From Ramlibacter sp. (GTDB lineage: Bacteria; Pseudomonadota; Gammaproteobacteria; Burkholderiales; Burkholderiaceae), in assembly GCA_014376915.1 (NCBI GenBank), contig JACMQP010000490.1, positions 1 through 14,314 on the forward strand: 14,314 nucleotides of DNA, given 5' to 3'. The first letter of the stretch is position 1, and each line of letters begins with the position of its first letter. Of this stretch, positions 10,012-14,314 are shown one piece after another. Made by a program: the position numbers and the translations under genes. The notes beneath the pieces were generated by a model that did not search any database, was not told the DNA's origin, and saw nothing but the letters and a program-made list of their open reading frames with translations.

Positions 10012-10103
10012 CCAGCCACATCCTGCCGGCCGCGCTGGCCGGGCAGAACGCGCTGGTGCAGGCCCGGATCGTCCGCGCCGGGGAAGTCGCCTGCCTTCGG
10101 TGA
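10008..10103 (+). CDS. Doubtful 31-codon ORF overlapping the lyase stop
   Basis: A GTG at 10008 overlaps the lyase TGA (GTGA) and opens a 31-residue frame ending at 10103, beginning VTSHILPAALAGQNAL. Stop/start overlaps of this kind often mark coupled translation, but the peptide shows no motif and the start has no clear ribosome site. It may be a chance frame or the remnant of a longer gene. The 159-base gap between the lyase and the small membrane protein otherwise holds only a hairpin and a -10-like element. Confidence 0.2.
   Translation: MTSHILPAALAGQNALVQARIVRAGEVACLR
10023..10046 (+). other. GC-rich hairpin after the lyase gene
   Basis: CTGCCGGCC (10023-10031) and GGCCGGGCAG (10037-10046) can pair around a five-base loop with one bulged G. 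No T tract follows, so an intrinsic terminator is not supported. It could still protect the 3' end of the message. Confidence 0.3.
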
Positions 10104-10131
10104 GATCGACATCCGGGGCGCGACCGGCGGC

Positions 10132-10137
10132 TAAAAT
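10132..10137 (+). promoter_or_regulatory. -10 element before the small membrane protein gene
   Basis: TAAAAT, a five-of-six match to TATAAT, sits 33 bases before the ATG at 10171. The nearest -35-like sequence, TCGACA at 10106-10111, is five-of-six but 20 bases away, which is longer than usual. The gene probably has its own promoter here. Confidence 0.45.
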
Positions 10138-10170
10138 CGGGCGATCAAACCGAATCCGTCAGGAACCATC

Positions 10171-10323
10171 ATGTCCAACCCAGTCCCCAGCGAGAGCCAC
10201 GCCGACGAAGCCGTCCCCCACGACCCGGTCGAGAACATCATCCATGCCGTGCCGATCGTGCTGCCCATCGTCGGTGGCGTGTTGATCTTTATGCTCGCCT
10301 TCATCGCCGTCTACATGGCCTGA
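10171..10323 (+). CDS. 50-residue single-pass membrane protein
   Basis: The frame runs from ATG 10171 to TGA 10323. It has AGGA six bases before the start and a TAAAAT element further upstream. The first 25 residues are acidic and polar (MSNPVPSESHADEAVPHDPV), and residues about 28-49 form one hydrophobic helix, including IVLPIVGGVLIFMLAFIAV, with only a Met-Ala end. There are no Lys or Arg residues, so the positive-inside rule gives no orientation. Composition, ribosome site and promoter together argue that it is a real gene. Function is not known; small helices like this often act as subunits or modulators of membrane complexes, but nothing here points to one. Its last 13 bases overlap the convergent modC gene. 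Confidence 0.75.
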   Translation: MSNPVPSESHADEAVPHDPVENIIHAVPIVLPIVGGVLIFMLAFIAVYMA

Positions 10324-11456
10324 CCAGCCGGTTGCCGCCGGTCCTGTGAGCGCAGCGGCATGATGTGCACCGCTTCGGGCGCGATGGCCAGCTGCAGCCA
10401 GCTGCCACGCGCCAGCCCCAGCGATCGCAGCTGCGCGGCCGGCAGGTTCAGCGTCACCCGGTCGGCCCGCACGCCCTCCGGCCGCAAGGTGCACAGGCTA
10501 GTCTCGCCCAGCGCCAGCAATTCCACGATTTCGCAGCGCAGCCGGTTGCCGTCAGCGCCGTCTTCCAAGTGAGCGCGATCGGCCGACACCTCGATGCCCT
10601 CGCCGGCGATCACCCAGGTGACGGCGGCACCGTCTTCGATCCGGTCCTTGTCCACCACCTTCAGCTGCACGGGCGCCTGCGTGTCGTCGCCCCAGGCCAG
10701 CCGCGCCCAGCCCGGCTGGTCTTTGCGAAAGCAGCCCTTGAAATGGTTCTGGATGCCCACCAGTTCCGCGACGCGAGCATTGCGCGGGCTGGCAAACACA
10801 TGCGCTGGCGTGCCGGTCTGCAAGCTGCGGCCGGCGTCGAGGATCACCACCCGGTCGGCCAGCCGGCGCGCCTCGGAAAGGTCATGGGTGACCAGCACGA
10901 TCGGCGTCGCCAGCCCCTCGCGCAAAGTCGCCAGCTCGCGGTAAAGCGCCTGCCGGGCCGGCGCGTCCACGGCTGAAAACGGCTCGTCCAGCAGCAGCAC
11001 GCCCGGATCGCGGGCGAGGGCGCGGGCCAGGGCCACGCGCTGCTGCTGGCCGCCCGAAAGCTGGGCCGGTCGCCGCTGCTCCAGCCCCAGCAGGCCCAGC
11101 CGCTGGAACAGGGCATCGAGGCGGCCAGCCGCCAGGTCCGGCGTCCCGATGGCGACGTTCTGCATCGCCGTCAGGTGCGGAAACAGTGCGTAGTGCTGGA
11201 ATACCAGTCCGACCCGCCGGTCCTGCGGCGCCAGGTTCACGCCGCGCCCGCTGTCGAACCAGCACTGCTCGCCCAGAGTGATGCGCCCACGCAGGGTGCG
11301 CGCGTCCAGCAATCCGGCGACCGCGCGCAGCAAGCTGCTCTTGCCGCTGCCGGAGGGACCGACCAGCGCCACCAGCTCCCCCGGCGCGCAGTCGAACTGC
11401 GCCTGCAGCCGCATCGGCTGCTCGTTACTCAACTCCAGCGCCAGTTTGCCCATCAC
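10311..11456 (-). CDS. modC: Molybdate-type ABC transporter ATP-binding protein
   Basis: The 381-residue cytoplasmic ATPase would power import through the ModB permease encoded just before it. Walker A is GPSGSGKS (33-40), the Q-loop glutamine is Q87, the ABC signature is LSGGQQQR (133-140), Walker B is VLLLDEP (153-159) and the switch histidine is H191. The C-terminal part (about 240-370) includes a TOBE/MOP-like region (LRCEIVELLALGET, LAIAPEAVHIM) of the kind that binds oxyanion in ModC, though the stretch at 240-300 is less typical. It is slightly longer than E. coli ModC (352). The start is a GTG at 11456 next to an ATG at 11453; either could be used, with AGGA about 10 or 13 bases upstream inside modB. 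Three bases separate it from the modB stop, so translation is probably coupled. Substrate could also be tungstate or sulfate. Confidence 0.85.
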   Translation of the reverse strand: MMGKLALELSNEQPMRLQAQFDCAPGELVALVGPSGSGKSSLLRAVAGLLDARTLRGRITLGEQCWFDSGRGVNLAPQDRRVGLVFQHYALFPHLTAMQNVAIGTPDLAAGRLDALFQRLGLLGLEQRRPAQLSGGQQQRVALARALARDPGVLLLDEPFSAVDAPARQALYRELATLREGLATPIVLVTHDLSEARRLADRVVILDAGRSLQTGTPAHVFASPRNARVAELVGIQNHFKGCFRKDQPGWARLAWGDDTQAPVQLKVVDKDRIEDGAAVTWVIAGEGIEVSADRAHLEDGADGNRLRCEIVELLALGETSLCTLRPEGVRADRVTLNLPAAQLRSLGLARGSWLQLAIAPEAVHIMPLRSQDRRQPAGQAM

Positions 11457-11459
11457 CGG

Positions 11460-12128
11460 CTAGCGTTCCTGCAGCGGTCGCTGGCGGTCCGCCGCGAACA
11501 CCAGCGCCACCGCCAGCACCGAAAACAGCACCAGTGCCAGCGCCATTGCGTGAGCGCTCGCTGTGTCGAAGGCCTGCACCCGGTCGTAGATGGCGATGCT
11601 CAGCGTGCGGGTCTGGCCCGGGATGCTGCCGCCGACCATCAAGACGACACCGAATTCGCCGACGGTGTGGGCGGCCGTCAGTGCAACACCGGCCAGCAGC
11701 CCTGGCCAGGCCAGCGGCAACTCGATCTTGACGAAAGTACGCCAGGCGCTCAGGCCAGAGACCCAGGCCGCTTCGCGCAGGCTGTGCGGGATGGCGGCGA
11801 AGGCGCGCTGGATCGGCTGCACCATGAACGGCAGGTTGACGAGCAGGCTGGCCAGCAGCAGGCCCTCGAAGCTGAACACCAGCCGCAGGTCGAAATGGGC
11901 CGCCAGCCAGGCGCCCAGCGGCGAGGCCTGGCCGAACGCCAGCAGCAGGTAGAAGCCGATCACGGTGGGCGGTAACAGCAAGGGCAGCATGAGCAGCGCC
12001 TCGGCCAGCGGCTTGCCGCGCCACCGCGTCAAGGCCAGCCAGCGCGCCAATGCAATGCCGGGCGGGAGCAGCAGCGCCGCCGTCAACGCGGCCAGCAGCA
12101 GGGAGACACGGGCGGCTTGCCAATCCAT
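11460..12128 (-). CDS. modB: Molybdate-type ABC transporter permease
   Basis: The 222-residue inner-membrane permease matches ModB in length (E. coli 229). It has about five hydrophobic segments, starting at residues 8-30, 42-66, 88-104, 142-165 and 195-213. The cytoplasmic coupling loop carries the EAA-type motif EAAWVSGLSAWRTFVKIELP (119-138). The ModB-like block HTVGEFGVVLMVGGSIPG lies at 154-171. The ATG at 12128 is chosen because it begins right before the first helix (MDWQAARVSLLLAAL); the longer open frame to 12296 has no permease character. The ribosome site is weak: TGAGGT lies 13 bases upstream, across the stop of the small ORF before it. modC follows immediately. No modA-like periplasmic binding protein is present in the window. 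Confidence 0.87.
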   Translation of the reverse strand: MDWQAARVSLLLAALTAALLLPPGIALARWLALTRWRGKPLAEALLMLPLLLPPTVIGFYLLLAFGQASPLGAWLAAHFDLRLVFSFEGLLLASLLVNLPFMVQPIQRAFAAIPHSLREAAWVSGLSAWRTFVKIELPLAWPGLLAGVALTAAHTVGEFGVVLMVGGSIPGQTRTLSIAIYDRVQAFDTASAHAMALALVLFSVLAVALVFAADRQRPLQER

Positions 12129-12144
12129 GGCCGCGATTGTGACC

Positions 12145-12393
12145 TCAGGGCAGGTCGAAGCCGTGACGTCGCAGCCGCTCCCGTGCCGGCGCGGACTGCG
12201 GGTGGGGAAAAATCCGACGGGCCGTGTCGCGTGCAAGCTCGAGCACCACCAGGCGCTGGCGCAACGGCGCGTGCAGGTCGGCGGGCAGGATTGCACGCCG
12301 CTCGCGCTGCACCACTGGCGGTGCGAGTGCGAGCAACAGGGCCGTGATGCCGGCCCGGGCTGCGCCGGGCGCCGACCACCGCAAGCGCTTCAC
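12145..12393 (-). CDS. Small exported-looking hypothetical protein upstream of modB
   Basis: A GTG-initiated frame of 82 residues ends 16 bases before modB on the same strand. The N-terminus has basic residues then a hydrophobic stretch (GITALLLALAPPVV, about 15-28), like a signal peptide or a membrane anchor. The rest is Arg- and Leu-rich (LRQRLVVLELARDTARRIF). I do not recognise the family. Codons favour G or C at third positions, as in the real neighbours, and this is the best-supported frame in the stretch. Ribosome binding is weak (AGGG about 12 bases upstream). It occupies the place where modA often lies but is too short to be one. It may be spurious. Confidence 0.4.
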   Translation of the reverse strand: MKRLRWSAPGAARAGITALLLALAPPVVQRERRAILPADLHAPLRQRLVVLELARDTARRIFPHPQSAPARERLRRHGFDLP

Positions 12394-12399
12394 GCCGGC

Positions 12400-12424
12400 G
12401 CATAACCCTATGCAAGTTTTGCAT
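12400..12424. promoter_or_regulatory. Two overlapping palindromes in the modB-pckG intergenic region
   Basis: ATGCAAGTTTTGCAT (12410-12424) is a perfect six-base inverted repeat with a three-base spacer. GCATAACCCTATGC (12400-12413) is a second inverted repeat (GCATA/TATGC) sharing its right half with the first. The short symmetric form is typical of an operator for a dimeric regulator. It lies directly before the divergent GTG at 12393 and about 220 bases before pckG. It does not look like the ModE site (ATCGnTATATA pattern). The regulator cannot be named. Confidence 0.4.
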
Positions 12425-12466
12425 TGTTTTTACCCATCCCAGCCGCCAAGATACAGGTCGCATTCA

Positions 12467-12472
12467 TAAAAT
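12467..12472 (+). promoter_or_regulatory. -10-like element for pckG
   Basis: TAAAAT within TTCATAAAATTGTC matches five of six -10 positions. No -35 is recognisable 16-19 bases upstream, which could mean activator dependence. A start near 12479 would give a leader of about 166 bases. The centre of the 12410-12424 palindrome would then be near -62, a usual position for class I activators. Confidence 0.35.
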
Positions 12473-12565
12473 TGTCATCCCAGCCGACCCGCGGACTGTG
12501 AAGCACCCTTCACTCCCCAGCTGTTGCCCACCCCGCGACACCGCCCGCCGACTGAGACGCGAAGC

Positions 12566-12625
12566 CGTTTTTTCAAAGGCTGCTCTCAGGCCCGCCCACG
12601 AGCTCCTTTGAAAAGACGTTTTTTT
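12566..12625 (+). terminator. Long hairpin with T7 tract in the pckG leader
   Basis: CGTTTTTTCAAAGG (12566-12579) pairs with CCTTTGAAAAGACG (12605-12618) as a 14-base-pair stem with one G-U pair. Inside the 25-base loop, GCTC (12582-12585) can pair with GAGC (12600-12603). Seven T follow directly (12619-12625). This has the shape of an intrinsic terminator on the plus strand, but the only gene it precedes in that direction is pckG, 20 bases beyond the T tract. It may be a leader attenuator. The stem is AT-rich for this genome, so its strength is uncertain. Confidence 0.5.
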
Positions 12626-12632
12626 CATCCTC

Positions 12633-12639
12633 AGGAGCT
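12633..12639 (+). promoter_or_regulatory. pckG Shine-Dalgarno, complementary to the upstream hairpin
   Basis: AGGAGCT lies five bases before the ATG at 12645, counted from its end, and is a strong ribosome site. AGCTCCT at 12601-12607, partly in the 3' arm of the leader hairpin, is its exact reverse complement. Pairing of the two would hide the site; forming the hairpin would free it. Confidence 0.55.
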
Positions 12640-12644
12640 TTCCA

Positions 12645-14314
12645 ATGAACTTACCCGTGATGCAGGGGCTGAACCTCAATGCTCCAGCCTATGTCAAGAA
12701 CGCCAGGCTGATCGCCTGGGTCGCCGACATGGTGGCACTGTGCAAGCCCGAGCGTCTCTACTGGTGCGACGGCAGCGAAGAGGAATACGACCGGCTGGCC
12801 CAGCAGCTGGTCGACGCCGGCACCTTCATCCGGCTCGATCCGGCCAAGCGTCCGCACTCTTTCCTGTCGCGCTCCGACCCGTCCGACGTGGCCCGGGTCG
12901 AGGACCGCACCTTCATCTGCTCGCAGCGCAAGGAAGACGCGGGCCCGACCAACAACTGGACCGACCCGGCCGAGATGCGCAAGACACTCCAGCCGCTGTT
13001 CGACGGCTGCATGCGCGGCCGCACCATGTACGTGGTGCCGTTCTCGATGGGCCCGCTGGGCTCGCATATTTCCCACATCGGCATCGAGCTGACCGACAGC
13101 TCCTATGTTGCGGTCAGCCAGAAGATCATGACCCGAATGGGAAAAGCCGTTTACGACGTGCTCGGCGTCAATGGCAAGTTCGTGCCGTGCCTGCACACCG
13201 TGGGCGCGCCGCTAGAGCCGGGCCAGAAGGATGTGGCCTGGCCCTGCAACAAGACCAAGTACATCGTCCACTACCCCGAAAGCCGCGAGATCTGGTCGTA
13301 CGGCTCCGGCTACGGCGGCAACGCGCTGCTGGGCAAGAAGTGCTTTGCGCTGCGCATCGCCTCCACCATGGGACGTGACGAGGGCTGGCTTGCCGAGCAC
13401 ATGTTGATCCTGGGCGTGACCACTCCGCAAGGCCACAAATACCACGTCGCCGCCGCGTTCCCGTCGGCCTGCGGCAAGACCAATTTCGCGATGCTGGTTC
13501 CGCCCCAGGGCTTCGACGGCTGGAAGGTAACGACCATCGGCGACGACATCGCCTGGATCAAGCCCCATGTCGACGGCAGGATGTATGCGATCAATCCCGA
13601 GGCCGGCTACTTCGGCGTGGCACCGGGCACCAACACGCTGACCAACCCCAACTGCATGGCCAGTCTCCACAAGGACGTGATCTTTACCAACGTCGCGCTG
13701 ACCGACGACGGCGACGTCTGGTGGGAAGGCATGGGCCCGGCGCCGAAGCACGCCATCGACTGGCAGGGCAAGGACTGGACGCCGGAGATCGCCAAGGAAA
13801 CGGGCGCCAAGGCCGCTCATCCCAACTCGCGCTTCACTGTGGCCGCGATCAACAACCCGGCGCTGGACCCGGCCTGGGACGACCCCGAGGGCGTGCCGAT
13901 CGACGCCTTCATCTTCGGTGGCCGCCGCTCCACCACCGTGCCGCTGGTGACCGAAGCGCGCGACTGGGTCGAGGGCGTCTACATGGCCGCGACCATGGGC
14001 TCCGAAACCACCGCAGCCATCGTCGGCCAGGTCGGCGTGGTGCGGCGCGATCCGTTCGCGATGCTGCCGTTCACCGGCTACAACATGTCGGATTACTTCC
14101 AGCACTGGCTGGACCTGGGCGCGAAACTCGCCGCCACCGGCGCGAAGCTGCCGAAGATCTACACCACCAACTGGTTCCGCAAGGGCGAGGACGGCAAGTT
14201 CATCTGGCCCGGCTACGGCGAGAACATGCGCGTTCTGAAGTGGATGATCGACCGCATCGAAGGCAAGGTGCAAGGCACCGAGCATGCGTTCGGCGTGGTT
14301 CCGGCTTATGCGGA
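12645..14314 (+). CDS. pckG: Phosphoenolpyruvate carboxykinase (GTP), 3' truncated by window
   Basis: This enzyme converts oxaloacetate and GTP to PEP, CO2 and GDP, the entry step of gluconeogenesis. The window holds 556 residues; family members are about 600-620, so some 50-60 are missing beyond the right edge. Visible features are the conserved [11 protein letters not shown] segment (95-105), [19 protein letters not shown] (219-237), the P-loop [10 protein letters not shown] (271-280) with the reactive C276, kinase-2 TIGDDIAW (297-304) with D300/D301, and [12 protein letters not shown] (424-435). These identify the GTP form, not the ATP form. The ATG at 12645 has a strong AGGAGCT site. A structured leader lies upstream. 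The gene is divergent from the small ORF and modBC. Confidence 0.97.
   Translation, partial: MNLPVMQGLNLNAPAYVKNARLIAWVADMVALCKPERLYWCDGSEEEYDRLAQQLVDAGTFIRLDPAKRPHSFLSRSDPSDVARVEDRTFICSQRKEDAGPTNNWTDPAEMRKTLQPLFDGCMRGRTMYVVPFSMGPLGSHISHIGIELTDSSYVAVSQKIMTRMGKAVYDVLGVNGKFVPCLHTVGAPLEPGQKDVAWPCNKTKYIVHYPESREIWSYGSGYGGNALLGKKCFALRIASTMGRDEGWLAEHMLILGVTTPQGHKYHVAAAFPSACGKTNFAMLVPPQGFDGWKVTTIGDDIAWIKPHVDGRMYAINPEAGYFGVAPGTNTLTNPNCMASLHKDVIFTNVALTDDGDVWWEGMGPAPKHAIDWQGKDWTPEIAKETGAKAAHPNSRFTVAAINNPALDPAWDDPEGVPIDAFIFGGRRSTTVPLVTEARDWVEGVYMAATMGSETTAAIVGQVGVVRRDPFAMLPFTGYNMSDYFQHWLDLGAKLAATGAKLPKIYTTNWFRKGEDGKFIWPGYGENMRVLKWMIDRIEGKVQGTEHAFGVVPAYA

Larger units (their letters stand above)
12394..12644. 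other. Divergent intergenic region between the modB-side ORF and pckG
   Basis: This 251-base stretch contains no supported gene. In order it holds the palindrome pair, a T-rich patch (TTGTTTTTACCC), the TAAAAT element, and the leader hairpin with its T tract and Shine-Dalgarno. Overall it is more AT-rich than the coding DNA on either side. Confidence 0.7.

Noticed and set aside
10058..10094. GCAGGC/GCCTGC inverted repeat as a terminator after the lyase
   Set aside because: The loop is 25 bases, the stem only six, and no T tract follows.
12400..12424. ModE operator for the molybdate genes
   Set aside because: The palindrome lacks the ATCG and TATATA elements of the known ModE site, so only an unnamed operator is claimed.
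12083..12463. 126-codon minus-strand frame overlapping the modB start
   Set aside because: It overlaps the true modB start, has Arg/Pro/Ala-rich shadow composition, and competes with the better frame at 12145-12393.
13212..14285. 357-codon minus-strand frame opposite pckG
   Set aside because: pckG is unambiguous on the plus strand, and the antisense frame has no recognisable domain.

Overview
The window is GC-rich, densely packed chromosomal DNA. Short intergenic gaps, TAAAAT-type -10 elements, a GTP-type PEP carboxykinase and a medium-form threonine ammonia-lyase point to a beta-proteobacterium of the Burkholderiales, perhaps Oxalobacteraceae. This placement is inferred from gene content and style, not from a marker gene. 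There are no RNA genes, insertion sequences, CRISPR arrays or phage genes that I can support.

Layout from left to right. (1) Positions 1-2993, plus strand: the 3' tail of an unidentified gene, a REC-LuxR response regulator that overlaps it by 17 bases, then recQ with complete helicase, zinc, winged-helix and HRDC modules. (2) Positions 2980-8686, minus strand: three genes in transcription order, a tandem-AAA ATPase (8686 to 6386) and two adjacent paralogous S41 proteases made as lipoproteins (6326 to 4623 and 4575 to 2980). Gaps are 59 and 47 bases, so one transcript is possible. The last protease gene overlaps the recQ tail by 14 bases. (3) Positions 8809-10323, plus strand: threonine ammonia-lyase (divergent from the AAA gene across 122 bases), then a 50-residue single-helix membrane protein. 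(4) Positions 10311-12393, minus strand: a small exported-looking hypothetical protein, then modB and modC of a molybdate-type ABC transporter with no modA in view. (5) Positions 12394-12644: a non-coding region with a perfect palindrome, a -10-like element, and a long hairpin ending in seven T, next to a sequence complementary to the downstream Shine-Dalgarno. (6) From 12645 to the right edge: pckG, truncated by the window.

Most genes are housekeeping or metabolic: signalling, DNA repair, amino-acid catabolism, molybdate uptake and gluconeogenesis. The points most worth a second look are the duplicated cysteine-rich S41 lipoproteins beside the AAA ATPase, the structured pckG leader, and the 50-residue membrane protein. 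I found no convincing evidence of a wholly new defence or mobile system.
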